Origin: Acanthaster planci
Lineage: Eukaryota > Echinodermata > Asteroidea > Valvatida > Acanthasteridae
Length of the DNA stretch: 64,000 nucleotides
Direction: 5' to 3'
NCBI RefSeq assembly: GCF_001949145.1
Contig: NW_019091380.1
Coordinates: 2,778,691-2,842,690 of the forward strand
The notes beneath the pieces are model-generated. The model made no database searches and had not been told where the DNA came from. It saw only the letters and a program-made list of their open reading frames with translations. Made by a program: the position numbers and the translations under genes. Every line of letters starts with the position of its first letter. Within the stretch, counting starts at the first letter, position 1. Below are positions 23,068 to 35,601 of this stretch, piece after piece.

Positions 23068-26000
23068 AGATCCCCTCCCGGCTCCCGCCCCTTCTTCCCA
23101 ACTCCTCCCCCTCCTTTCTTCTCCAGGTTTGGTGGGGGAGGACACTCGACGGGTGATTTCTTTTTTTTTTTATTTTTATACTTAAGTTTCTTGACGCAGC
23201 CAATCAAAGAACTGTAGCTTCGCAGATAACAGTTTGATTATTGTAGAGTGAGTATTTTAAAAAGTAGTTTGAGAATGCATATAGTTTTAACAGAAAGAAG
23301 TAGTTAACACCAGCGCTTGGGCTTGTTAAAAACCACCCTAGTTTTCTGTATCATTTTCTTTTTGTGTTCTTTTTTTTTTCTTTTTTTGGAAGGGGGAATA
23401 AGTTTAGAAGATTTCATTGCTTTGACCACCACCCCAGTTTGAAGCAGGAGGGGGAATGCTCACATTGCAGTGTGTTGCATTAACATGTGACGTACCAAAT
23501 TACTTGTACATCTGGGACTATGATTCAAAGGAATTGATCTTTCAGAACTATCATAATTGAAGGAAAAATAAAGGAAAACCTGGTCTTTTTGAAGTCCCAA
23601 TTTTTTCAAGAATGAATCTGATGTCACCAAATTCTCACTGTGATCATCCATGTGGGATTTTTATAAGTCCTTTTTGGTTGACTTGTCAAGCCCATTGTGC
23701 TGTTTTAGTACTAGTAGCTTATAATGCGTCCAATGCTGCTTGGTAGTTGACTGAGTTGGCGTCTCATTCCGCGTCATTCAAACTTAAGTATAAAACACTG
23801 GAGTGTTTTTTTCTCAACTAGGCTGTTGAAGTCTGATTTCATAAAGTCCTCATTATCTGATTTTGCTTTGATGGCAGATCATTGGAAAATTCCAAGTATT
23901 ATTGTCAAAGAAATTTGGAGGATCAAAAGGTGTGAGTGTTTTTGAGGTCTGATCCATTGTTTGTAATGTTTTTAAAATGAGGTTGTTCATTTGTTATCTT
24001 AAGTTGGTGCCGCAAGGTGTATAGAAATTAACATAGTTTACACAAAAACCAGCGTGGACAATTGGTGTGAAATCAGATAGAGATAGCCTAGAACCTAGAC
24101 CCAATCTTGCTTGTGTGCCTCCAGAGCCTCCAGATGGTATGTGTGTGCATTTGTTTGTGCTTCGCTTGGTTTGGGGTAGCAGGCTATGAAGTCTTAATTG
24201 ACAACCACCACAATTCTCTAGCCCCTTGGCTCAAATTGTCCCCTCTTCCTAGCCAACTTTCTAAAGAAGCTCATCGTTGGATAGACCTTTTTATGTCAGC
24301 ACAGTCTTATGTCAGAGTGACTGTGTTCTTGGCTTGTTTTCCTATCCGTTGTGCCCTCCATAAAATGGAAGTTTTTAACCTTCGTAGCGGCATTTACAGA
24401 CCGTTGAAAGTTGAACTTAGCATTCTTTCATCCTTTGCAATTTCTTGAATGTTCGTCAACACTTACCTCATTAAACATTAAAAAAATGCTTTGAAACCCT
24501 TGCCCATCTTTCAGAAATCTGTTTATTTCAAATGGCCTTTTTTGAATTGTGTGCTTCTGGGGAGAATTCTGTCCTTAATGTCCAGAAAAATTCCATTTTG
24601 AAGACCAACGGAAGAGGGCAATCAGAAAATTGGTCAGTTGTCCATTAAGACTTTTTTGTTAGTGTTAGTGTGCAGCATGGTGTGATGGGTAGAGTGTAGA
24701 GATATCATTTCATTCCGCTTGCTTCGCATGAGTTTTACGGCCCTTCTCCAGTTTCGAAAACTGACCAACTCTCTAATAACTTGGGATGCCTAATTTTGAC
24801 ATGGTGGTATGTACGCGGAGCACCAGTTTTGTTCACAGTGCCCTTTGGTTTGTTTCAGTTTGTGTAGAATGGCTCAGGTATTTATTGTAGAAGGCCAGAA
24901 AGTCTTATTGCTCTACCTGTATAAAATGTAAAAACACTGAAGCTCGTTTCTGCTGTTGATGCACTGCTGCCCACATCTGGTCTGGATTGCTTAAAGTTTT
25001 GTCCATTTCTTTTTCACAGATTTCTTAATTTCTGTTGAATTTGAAGGCATAGATTTGGAAGAAAGTGATATTTTAGTTGTGTCTAATCTCTTAACTCTAA
25101 ATGATCTGTCTCAGAGCTTTGTGTCGTGAGATTCATATTTTTGCAGATGATCTTTAAACTGTGAAATGAGTTGCCTGAAGATTGTCGTGCAAAATCCAGA
25201 TGTTTAATTGATTAATTTTTCATCATGTATTAACTCTGTGAGCGCTTCACTTTAGTTTGACCATGGCACCTCGTGAAGACTCATTTATTTTATTTAGTCA
25301 ATGTTTGATGAATTGTTCATCCCTAGAGTGACAACTTATCCTTCTGTAATCTTTCACCAATTCTACATAGTATGCCTACAGGTTTACGTCTCAACATTGT
25401 ACACTTTTTACCAAAATTGCATGTGACTCACTTATTAAATTGAGCTTTCACATACACGGCCAGAAGAACAGGTTGATTATGTCACAGCCTTGTTCATCTT
25501 TTTTTTTCCATAATTGCATGTGGCACATTTATTAAATGGGTCCCATTTGACACACTGTGAAAAATGAAACTGTGCTAAAGTGCCAATCCCCCCCCCTTTG
25601 GGATGAAATAACTTTGAAGTCCTGCCTGACAGTTATTCCTCGCCACCCTACCAATGTACCTCATCTTTTGGCTTCCATTTTGTGTTGATTTTGACCAAAG
25701 GTACGTAACTAACTTGACAGCGATGATTTATTAATCTATCCGTATGCCGTATTTTCAGTTCTTTGTTGTTGTCGTTTATTTAAAAGAAATTGGTCTTGTT
25801 GAAAATTATTTGTCATAATTATTTGCTTTATTTTGGAGGCCCAAAATGTGCAGATTTGAAGTCGAAGGCTTTTGAATGTTATTCTAATTGTGCTAATTAA
25901 TATTCCCATTTCATGCATGTCCTTATGAATATTTAACACACTAATTTTTATGTGATATATTGGATACTAATTAATCTCTAATTTTTCTTGCTTGTCTTTG

Positions 26001-28842
26001 CACCTGTGACACTGTAGCAACGTAAGTCTAACATTAACTTACTGTAATCATAAACATGATCAAAAAACTGCCTTTTCTGCCTTAGCAAAAGAAGCCAAAA
26101 GTCATGTAGGTTTATTCCAGGGCTCTGAGCAGTTGTCAGTTTGCACAGATTCAGTGGCCACCTCAGTAATTAGCGTAGTTTTGGATTCCCCTAAATTGAG
26201 GCAAGCCGTTGTCATACATGAATTGAATTTTAAAAGCCTTATGTGGCTACAGTATTAAGTAAAGGCCACCCTGGAAAACAGTATTCCACTGTTGTCTGGC
26301 TGCTGAAGATGTCTGTAAAAATGGTCTCGGGCAATTTCAGTTGTGAATGCCTCTTTCCATCACTCCTATCTCACCTTTCCCCTCAACAGAACTTTGTTAA
26401 TTTAACCCAACATGCCCCTTGCAGCCTGTGGCTGCCTAACTCTTGGGAGGCACCTTACACAGTTTCCCTAAGGTCCTTGGTCCCCCCAGTGTGAAGCCTT
26501 TAAGTTCCCCTTTATGGCCTCCAGTTTACCCATGGGCACTTCCCTTTGGCTCTACTCCTGGCAAGTTCCTGCAGGTGTGACTGTGATTAACACTGAAGGA
26601 CCTTCACAATGAAACCATCCATGTTGGTACAAATTACATGTAGTCCTGATAGAAGACACAGTGAACAATGCATGCAGAGTAGTCTTGATTCAAGGATTGT
26701 GAAAGAGGTTCACTGTGACTTTTTTTTTTTAACTCTTTGGACGAAGTATGTAACACCAAAGAGATAGAGGCTTCATCAGAGGCATGTGATTTCTGCTAGT
26801 TGGCCCCAAAAAAGCAAAATTCCTGAAGGACTTCTCTAAAGTGTACAGTTTGTCGTGACAATCATATATGGGCTCAGAGATCTCTGCTTTGGGGTTTGGG
26901 GGTCAAGATTGCTGTAGTTAATAGAAGTTGGAGAGGAACTGTCGCAATATGTCGTGATCTCATCCCGGAGGGACTGATTAATTCTGAAATAGTTTTGAAA
27001 CGAGGCAGTGAGACTGCTCATGATTGAAGAATAGCTAGTAGCTATTTCCATTCAGCAAAGTACCTTTTCACATTAATTCGGTTCTCCTTTATCTGTTCTG
27101 CTGAGAGTTTCCCAAAGTGCCTGTTCCTTTAGCTAGGTTTAGTTTCTTGAATTCAACGATTCCAGTTATTTGATTAAAGCTGCATCATTGTGCTCGGATG
27201 ACATTGTCTGCACAGTCAGGGGTCTTAGAATGTTTCTCTGTTTTCGTTTTAATCAATTAAAATTGAACAGAGAGAAACCTCAGTATTCTGCAGTAAAATG
27301 GCAATTGCATTGACAATCACTCTTAGCTGGGAGCAAGTGTTCATTCACTGTCACCATCTTGCAACAGGGCAGTAGGAACCAAATTGGACAGGTTTGGTTA
27401 TGTAGTTCCATGTTCATGAGTAGTTACTATTAGGGAAGACCCATGAGTGCTACATAGTGAATGAATATTAGACCAAAGGGAATTCTTTAAATAGTGGCAT
27501 AGTCAAGTTGGATACCAAACTGTTGGAGGAGAATAAAACAATCAGTTTGATAAGAAAAAAATTGAAAGATAAAATGATCAAGTTTGAAGTTCGTGATGGA
27601 TGGAAAGACATTTAGTTACAATACTGTTTAATTATGTTGAAGTACTGAAGGAACAAATGGCATAGAATAGTGCTAGGTATGACTGATACCCAATCTAACA
27701 AATTGAGTCATATAATAATGATGTGGCAGAGCCTCTTGTGAGTGACAGGCCTGGAAAAGAATCTTGCACAATGGAAATCAATAGGCACAGAGTTCATCTT
27801 CACCAGCATGACAAACCGAGTGACACATCAAAACAGAGCTCAGTTTGCACTTTCTGATCCAAATTTTAAAAAAATACATATAGTTACTGAGAGAAATGAC
27901 CTCAAGACTCATTTTGTAGAATCCAGTCACGTCTCCAAGCGCATCCTTGAAAATAACCAATAGGTGTAGCAGGAACTAACTTCGCTGACGTACCGTTTAT
28001 CCCGCTTGGCCAGCTCGCTCTGTAACAAGCCCTGTAGATGCATAGCTTCAATCAAGCGTGCAACTTTCCCTGAGATCAGTTAATTTCCTTGCATTTTCTG
28101 CACGTCCCCTCTTCGACATCGATACCAAACAGAAACCAAGATTGTAGCAGGATGAAACCAACAAAAAAAAAAACCAAGTACCAGCTGGGAATAGTTTCAT
28201 TCTTTTCTCCAGCAGTCCAGTTGAGTGTTAAATAATTGGAAACATCCATTACTGTCTCTAGTACGATTGAAACTGGTCAGAAACCATTCATGCATTCCAC
28301 TCACCCAATGGCTGTCGTCTCCTGGGCATTTTAATTGTTACCAAATGATTTCATCCGTTCAGTTGCCGTCAATTACAAGTGACCAGTCAATCTCCATTTT
28401 CCAAAATTGGTGGTGTGTGCTTGTTGAAGTGAGTAATACAGGGGTCTTACGTCCATTCTTTCAACGTTGGCATTGAGAAGCATTGTTCCTGCCCAAAGGA
28501 CATCGCTGAATTGCATGACCAGCGTAGAATTTTCCGGATGGGTGCATGTATTTTATCTGGGCAAAGTGACATCCTCTGAGAATTTTTCCGAGATTGGAAT
28601 TTTTTGCCCAGTCAGAAACTTGAAAGGGTGAACTTTTGAGGCCATGGTAATTTTTTGCCACATTGACATTTTCCCTATATTGCAAACTTGCCCAAGTGTG
28701 ATTTTTTTTTCTCTCGGGGGAGGGGGTAATCATTTCATAGAAAGAATTTGTATTTGCCCATATCCAGCCATTGCTTTGAATTTCATTGCCAATCAAAATC
28801 TTCATTACTAATACGATATCAACTGGATGTTTCTCATTTCAG
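23068..28842 (+). other. 3' UTR / downstream region of LLGL
   Basis: 5.8 kb after the isoform A stop. Contains a possible poly(A) signal AATAAA at 23567-23572 and T-rich tracts near 23160-23180 and 23360-23390. No family match in any frame. If the last exon at 28843 is real, this is also an intron. Confidence 0.5.
23567..23572 (+). other. Possible poly(A) signal for LLGL isoform A
   Basis: AATAAA 500 nt after the TAG at 23065. Other AATAAA motifs occur in this AT-rich sequence, so this is only a candidate. Confidence 0.3.
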
Positions 28843-28896
28843 AGGCGTGAAGGGAAGGGCGTTGTCGAGCTCCAGATAAGGGAGGAAACTGATTGA
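28843..28896 (+). CDS. Possible alternative last exon of LLGL
   Basis: After a good acceptor (TTCTCATTTCAG) an 18-codon frame reads RREGKGVVELQIREETD and TGA. It enters in phase 0, exactly what the potential donor GTAAAC at 23035 (inside the terminal exon, after a GAG codon) would supply; that isoform would be 886 residues. No homology is recognised, so this is an inference from splice sites and phase. Reading from the phase-2 donor at 17299 would instead give GGVKGRALSSSR and a stop. Confidence 0.35.
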   Translation, partial: RREGKGVVELQIREETD

Positions 28897-30120
28897 GACG
28901 GTTCTTGTTTGTCTGCCCAGCATCTGCGGCTGACATTTCGTAGATAAGCAGCATTCAGTCATGATTTACAGTAAACTTCTTTTTCATTTCCTTGTTTGTT
29001 TTTATCCTAACGGACGTTCCAATCTGTCAACTTGTGTGGCTTGGAAAATGACTGTTGTCTTGAGGACTTTAACGCAAACCTTACGAGAAAAAGGTTGTCT
29101 GGAAAGCAAATCATTAACCTGTCAAGGCAGACAGCAGTGTTGTGATTATTCGTGTTTTAAGAAAATCAGCCTTTATAACAAGAACAGCTTAAGCATTAAG
29201 GTGGGCGGTGACGATTGGACAAAGCTTTTCTGAAAAGCATTCTGTATTAGTACTGTAATAGCTCCAAGCGGAAAGGTGACATTCATGTTGCATATGTTGG
29301 TATTCTGAAGCAAGTACTGTGATTGTGAGCTGACGGGGAAGGTTATTGAACTGAGAATATGTAAATCGGCTTTTGAGACAACTGCATTCGCCAAGTTGTA
29401 GTTTTTAGATATGAAATTTGTTTTTGTTTTCCATTTTGTTTACCGTTTCATTGGAAATGTAAGAATGAATTTGAAATAGAAAAAGGGACTTTTTGGGGAA
29501 AAAAAAGAAATCACCCCGGTGATAAATGAACCTGTTTAGATAACTTGTGAATTTAAACGTTGTATTTCCTTGATACAAGAAAATCGTAGTACTTGTAAAA
29601 TTTTGCTAATTCAATTACTGTTGTGCTTGTGTGTAAAAACCAAAAGCTGAACCCGAGAGTGTGTGGGAATGCGCGTTTGTCAGTCGTTTCATTGTCTCTC
29701 TCAAGTAGTAGTTGGTAGTACTAGTACGAGCATTCTATTGAGTCGTAAACTTTGAACGAATTTCATACAAATTTTTCAGGAGACAGAGGGGCCAATGTTT
29801 TTTCCCCCGAGATCATTTCCATACACCAGTCACTGTTCCCAAACAGGTGAAAGTGCAGATGTTTTGAATATAAGGAAGACTGCACGTGAACCGAGTTGTG
29901 ATTTTTACTGTTGTCGTAGACACATGTAACCTGAAGAAGCGTTTACACTCAAAGGTTAATGATGATATCTGTAAAGCAAGATACTCCAGATCTGGGGCTT
30001 TTTGTCCTCCTCTACCCAAGTGTCAGTTCCTGGTTTAACAGTTGTAGGCTGATAAGATAGCTTTGGTGCCGCGAGAATACTAAGAATTGTGATATTTAAT
30101 GAAGGGGGAGGTTGTACAGG

Positions 30121-30303
30121 CTAGAGCTGTGTATAGGGAGAGTAGTACCAACTTCAGACTGGAACCAACATGGCTGTTCATTATGTTTGCGGTGCAGTTG
30201 TCTGGTGTCGTGTACTAATTGTCCATATTCACTGACACATAATGCACCATTTTGGTTCCAACGACTGAGACACTCATTTTGCAACTCTCTATAAGCAGCT
30301 CTG
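30121..30303 (-). mobile_element. hAT-like MITE, family CAGAGCTG, copy 2
   Basis: About 183 bp, near-palindromic. Left arm AGAGCTGTGTATAGGGAGAG, right arm CTCTCTATAAGCAGCTCTG. Shares ACTTCAGACTGGAACC and ATGGCTGTTCATTATG with copy 1 in inverse orientation. No clear target duplication is visible. Confidence 0.7.
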
Positions 30304-32240
30304 TCTATTAAAGGCACCGCCATAACGCTTGTTCATACTGTGAAATAACGCTCATGGAATGTGTGAGGCTTGTGTGAAACACACCGATCGTAGGTTAGTG
30401 TTGATCAATAATTATGACATTGTAGCCAAAAATCACAGCAGAGGAAAGACTGGATTTTGTTTTTCTCGGTTTGATTCACGTTTTGGATTTCATTCATTTC
30501 TTTTCCCTTTTGTGGTTTGCGCCTGAAAGTGCCACAAGGTTTTATTCACCCGTTTCTGTTGCCTGCCTTACAACAATAAATTTTAAAGAAACTGTCTTCA
30601 ATTATTAAGCTGTTCATGTAGGTAGTTCGGCAGTAATAGCTGGGTAGATTTTTAAAGTGACGCTTCAGAGGTCTGTCGTCGTACCGGAATCTCAAGCAAT
30701 TTGTATTCTGATTCATTGCTACATGTTTGGTGTTCCTATTTGGCGCGTCTGTGATTGAAAGCAGACATATTGTAATTATTAAATTGAGTGGTCTTAGACG
30801 TTGCGTAGTCTCTTTGCGAAACTGTTTGAAATTTAGATCGTAGTTGTTGACAAATGGAAAAATTCAAAATCAGTTAAGTGTAATCGTCACAACAGGCCAA
30901 GCAGATTGATTAATTATGTGCAGTAGACTATGTAAACAAGTATAAAACATATTCTTTAATTTTTCAAATGTCAGTAATGTTATAATTGTATTCTATTCTA
31001 CTAGCGAGTACTCGAGTCCGTTTCTGAAGCCGTTTGAAAATGTTGGAGTTTGTTGGTCAGGGCTTAATCTTTGATGTCTTGGACTCCGCCTTTTTCCGTT
31101 AAGCGCAGTGCAATTTTGCATACATATCTTATAATCACGCTGTTATTTGCTAGTCATTACTTTTGCACATTAATCACTTACTCTTATTTGAAATACTCTC
31201 TATTACTGTTACTATCTGCCCCGATTAGCAGCATCGTTCGACGAAGATGATGTCATTTTTAGTTTAGACACTTTTACACGAATAACTTTAATTTGAGCTT
31301 TAAAAAACAAAGATACGTTGATGGAGTTGCACAACCGATTCAAGTGTAAGTTGTTTTCTGGTTAGCAGTCTCCAAAGTCAATTTGGAGGTTGTTTGGTGT
31401 GAGCAAAAACCCAGAGAATCATCTCAGCCCTTTAGTTTTAGCGTGTTTTTTTTTTTTTGTTTTTGTTTTTTTTTTTGGTAGAAGCAGAATCGCCTTGTGT
31501 TGTGCATCAGTTTGGTATATAACATTCCCTTTCTGTCGTGTTTCTATGGAGTGTCCCATTAAAAAGCAGACACCGAATGGGCGTGTAACCCACGTTTTTC
31601 GGACGTGTTATTCCGTCATTTGGCAGTTGCTGTTTTTGCGATTCTGTTGTGAATTTTACCTGTCATTATTTTGGTATCAACCAAGGCAGAATATTCGAGA
31701 ACCTTCGAGTCTTTAGAAGTTAATGATTTGCAAATACATGTATTCACTGTGTCCTCGATTTTCTTCTGTTGAATTGGAACTTTTTCTTGTCATTTTGAAA
31801 ACACTTCCTACCTGCCTTGAATCCAACCAAGCGGATCTAGAACCAACATTTGGGGGATGTACAAATATTTGAAATTTTTGTGTAATCTTTAGTGGACTGA
31901 GTGCTGAGGCTACATTTTGGTACCTTTTTCGACGCATTGGGAAACACGGGAAGTAAATGACACCAAAAGCACCTTTCTCTTATTATTTAACAAAAATTTG
32001 TAACGTTTGCTGGGGGAGGGTGGGGCCTCCCCTACCCATTCGCCCTCGAATAGTTGGATAACCGAAATAGTGACACCTCCAGTATATTGTAATCTGGAGT
32101 ACGCCCTCCTGCGTATGCCAAATCACCCTGGCAACCGTTAACGCGTTCTTGGAACGACTTGAAATCCCCGTTTAAATTTGATAAAGCCTTCTCTAGAGCT
32201 TAAAGATCTACCTTATTTTGGTGAGTTTTCCCCTTCACAA

Positions 32241-32578
32241 AATTCAGTTCAATGCAAGGCCAGAAATTGAATGTCGCACATCGGCATTCGAGCATAGTTA
32301 CATTGAATGTCATCGATTTCGCTTTTCGAGGGGTCATTCATTCAAATACAAAAATTCAGTTCAATGCAAGGCCCGAAATTGAATGTCGCACATCGGCATT
32401 CGAGCATAGTTACATTGAATGTCATCGATTTCGCTTTTCGAGGGGTCATTCATTCAAATACAAAAATTCAGTTCAATGCAAGGCCCGAAATTGAATGTAG
32501 CACATCGGCATTCGAACATAGTTACATTGAATGTCATTCGATTTCGCTTTTCGAAGGGTCATTCATTCAAATACAAAA
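32241..32578 (+). repeat. 112-bp tandem repeat, three copies
   Basis: Units begin with AATTCAGTTCAATGCAAGG at 32241, 32353 and 32465, an exact 112-base period with very few substitutions. The third copy has one inserted base. Because 112 is not a multiple of three, each frame shows the same peptides in turn; this is not evidence of coding. Confidence 0.95.
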
Positions 32579-34572
32579 AGTCCTTTCGATCATTCAAATT
32601 AAAAGCCTGAGGAAAAGGTTCATCAAGAATTCAATTTAATCAACCAGCAATTTCAACATCCTTACACTCAATATTCTCTTTAACATAGGTTGCCTCGTGA
32701 CTCTTTTTTTTTTCGGCTGAATCTCCACCCTTTGTATCGTTTCTCCAACTTAAACCATGTCTCTTCCTGCACTATTGTCCATTGTGCAATAGAACAAAAA
32801 GATTTTATCAATGCTTTGCGTCGTGAGATGAATCATTCACTGTCCAGTGTTGGCTAGCTATGCAATCTGCATATAAATAAAAGCTTTACTCCTCTCCCAA
32901 CGAGCCTTTGAGTAACTTTTCGGCTGGGTGCACAACTTTTTTCTTTCTTTTTTTTATTCATATTTTGCACCGTGCGTGCATACCGGTATTACGTCACAAA
33001 GCGAGCATGCAGCCGGCACCATCTCTTCGTTACCGTCAAGTCCAAATGGATTTATAATTATGTGTAAGTTACATGCGGAAATATGCTAGATTCAAGTTAT
33101 GAAATGCTATCGATACGGAGTTTGGAAGTTTTTACACCACCACCAACCAAGTTTAGCGAGCTGCTAATGCGGGAGCTACCGTTCACTGTCTCTTCAAAGT
33201 TAATGAAGACCATGTTTACAACCTTTGAATTACATGGTTAATTAGCGGAATCCCTCGGTTACGTACGTAGGAAATTATTTCATTTGGGAAATACCTGCAT
33301 TAATGGGAAGTACTGATAGGTAAGTTTCAAACAGTTAATCTGTTCTGTAAAATTATTCGTGAATTATCATTGTTGTGGTATTTTTTAAAAATTGTTAAAT
33401 ATTACAGAGGAAGATTTGAAACAGGTTAAACTGAAATTAAATTGCGCTTTGATGAATCTTGATTGCACCAATACAAAAAAGTCATGGCAAATTTAAGGTA
33501 CACGTGGTGAAAAATTTCGATTTGAAAAATTTAATTTTAAAAAGAAAACACAAAGACAAATGAGAAATTATTCGTTTCTACTAACATATAAATATGAATA
33601 AGTAAAACTGACGAAACCGCTGAAATAAATATAAAATGGAGAGTATGTATATAAATTAACGAGATATAATAAAATTTGTAAGTGAAATTAAATGAGTGTT
33701 TCACTTTGGAATATCTGTAATAGATTAAAATCCTTCGTGCTGATGAATATTAATGTGATTGTACTATATCATTAGCCAAAGCCATTTGAAATTTAACTTA
33801 CGCCCGGTGAAAAACTGAGATTTGAATGTCCATGACGAAAGAAAATGACTAACGAAAACTCGTTTACACAAGTGAAAAAATAAATCTGAATATGAACAAA
33901 ATGGAAAAACGTACATGAATTTGAACGCGTGTTGATGAAAGGAAAAACCTACACTGTTTGCCGTAAAGAGACCCACATCTAGGCTTAACTTACTAACTAC
34001 GGTGAAATTGTTATCCACATGTTGGGCTGTAAGAATGTCACATGCAGGCTGTGCTCTCTAGTTCTTCTGATCTGGCTCGAACCGCCGAATAAACGTATGT
34101 AGTCAGGTTGTATTTGGGTCAAAGAACTACCAAAAATAATGCTGATAGTTTTAAGAAAAAATGCTTTATCTGCTACAAGATCACCACTTTAGTTTTGACT
34201 GTTCGATTCAAATCTTCCCTACGCCCGAAATTCGTTCTTTCCTTGCCATCAGTTCATTTAGTAAGTCAGTCATGTAGGCCCTACATTTACCACGCAAAGA
34301 TACATGATATAATTGGTACTTCATTCGTCTGATTTAGGTCAGACTAGGGAGCGCCACATTCATCATGAATACACACCAGCCGTGCAGGGTACTGTATTAA
34401 TTTGTCAGTCTCCTCTGCCGGCAAAATGAAGTACGTCGCTCACGCAGACTCAACACTTGTTTGCTTGTTTGTTTTTTTTCTGTGCAGGGAGAGTACTATA
34501 GACCCTTGGTATCAAGTTGATTACATTTTTTTCCTGAAGATTTAATGGTAGAAAATTTATGGGATTTTGTTT

Positions 34573-34623
34573 GATGGCCAACGCATTGCAAACTCTTGGT
34601 GGCGCGCTATTGTGAATTGCCCG
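34573..34623 (+). mobile_element. Partial MITE, family CGGGCRATTC
   Basis: One terminal arm (GGCCAACGCATTGCAAACTC through GTGAATTGCCCG) homologous to the right arm of the complete element at 41080-41246, followed by TA. The other arm is missing or too diverged to see. Confidence 0.7.
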
Positions 34624-34639
34624 TATTGGCAAAGATCTT

Positions 34640-34817
34640 GGCCGTTTCCAATACTCAACTTCGGCTCCGTCGCAGGCTTCAACTGTTTTTTGGTTTACTA
34701 GCTGACTTTGAATTACAGTAACCCAATTTAATTGTAAACGATTCAGGCCCACAATCGGGGATTGGTTTTGGGAACGAAGCCTGAGACGGACATGAAGTTG
34801 AGTATTGGAAAACGGCC
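34640..34817 (+). mobile_element. MITE, family GGCCGTTTTCCAATACTC, copy 1
   Basis: 178 bp with long inverted arms. Left reads GGCCGTTTCCAATACTCAAC, right reads GAGTATTGGAAAACGGCC. The inner sequence (AGCTGACTTTGAATTACAG) matches copy 2 at 37223-37461 in reverse. Confidence 0.85.
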
Positions 34818-35546
34818 CAAGACTCCGTCTGGATACCAGACCCGATGACTTTCGATTTTCAGAACACACTACATGAACTCTTTAAGTGCATGGCTAATCC
34901 CCACCCTCGGTAAAAATTTTATGTAACAAACTTCAACATGTATTGACGGGGCGCACCTGTCTAGCGGTGGTGGGAATGTTATCGCCCATGATCCTTTTAA
35001 CGTGACTATCCTCGGGAACAAATTTCAACCTTTTTGCCAAAAACGACAAAGGGGAAATACCGTGTGTAAAAGTAGGATTTCCTTGCAATTCCACTGATAC
35101 CCTTTTCATGGTATTTTCATGGTACTAGTATTGTGATGTTCGTGAGGGAACAAAATCCCCGTCACCTTGAGGCTGGAAAAGCGTGACCAAAACCAAGCAC
35201 GAAGTCTTTTACAGCGGTGGGGATTGACAAATATAATACAAAATTCTCTCACCTGTTTCGAAATATATATATATATGCTAGAAATGTGGTCTGTAGGCCT
35301 TACATATGGGAAAAAATCAAACTTTCCGAAAGCTACTTACAATGCTTTGTACTTTACAACGCTTGCACTTATTCGTTGGAGCTACGTGCGCATTGAACGA
35401 AATTAAATGCTCCCTTTCACGTGTGCAGGTAGGTTATTAAACGCCTATAGGCTGGAAGCCAGCCAATAGCCGAAGAGGTCCTTTTGTGAAACGTCACTGC
35501 AAAACGACAGGCTTGCTTTCACGTCAAGGTTGTTCCCCCCTCTTAA

Positions 35547-35552
35547 TATAAA
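35547..35552 (+). promoter_or_regulatory. TATA box of the GPCR gene
   Basis: TATAAA 50 bp before the ATG at 35602. This predicts transcription start near 35578 and a very short 5' leader. Motif and spacing only. Confidence 0.5.
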
Positions 35553-35601
35553 TCACTAGAACATTGGAACTGGCGCCACAACTTAAGCGCGAGCGATACC
35601 A

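Larger units (their letters stand above)
28897..35534. other. Intergenic region between LLGL and the GPCR gene
   Basis: 6.6 kb, AT-rich. Contains a candidate poly(A) signal at 30575-30580, a MITE (30121-30303), poly-T tracts (31446-31475), a 112-bp tandem repeat (32241-32578) and a MITE cluster (34573-34817). No protein-coding exon recognised. Confidence 0.6.

Noticed and set aside
22881-23207. 108-codon Lys/Pro/Gly-rich reverse-strand frame
   Set aside because: Antisense of the LLGL terminal exon plus low-complexity flanks.
32241-32578. CRISPR array
   Set aside because: Units are directly contiguous with no unique spacers, and this is an animal genome.
32252-32639. Overlapping frames with repeated peptides
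   Set aside because: They are the 112-bp tandem repeat read in successive frames; no splice or family evidence.
34450-34869. 139-codon reverse-strand frame
   Set aside because: Entirely made of the two MITE remnants at 34573-34817.
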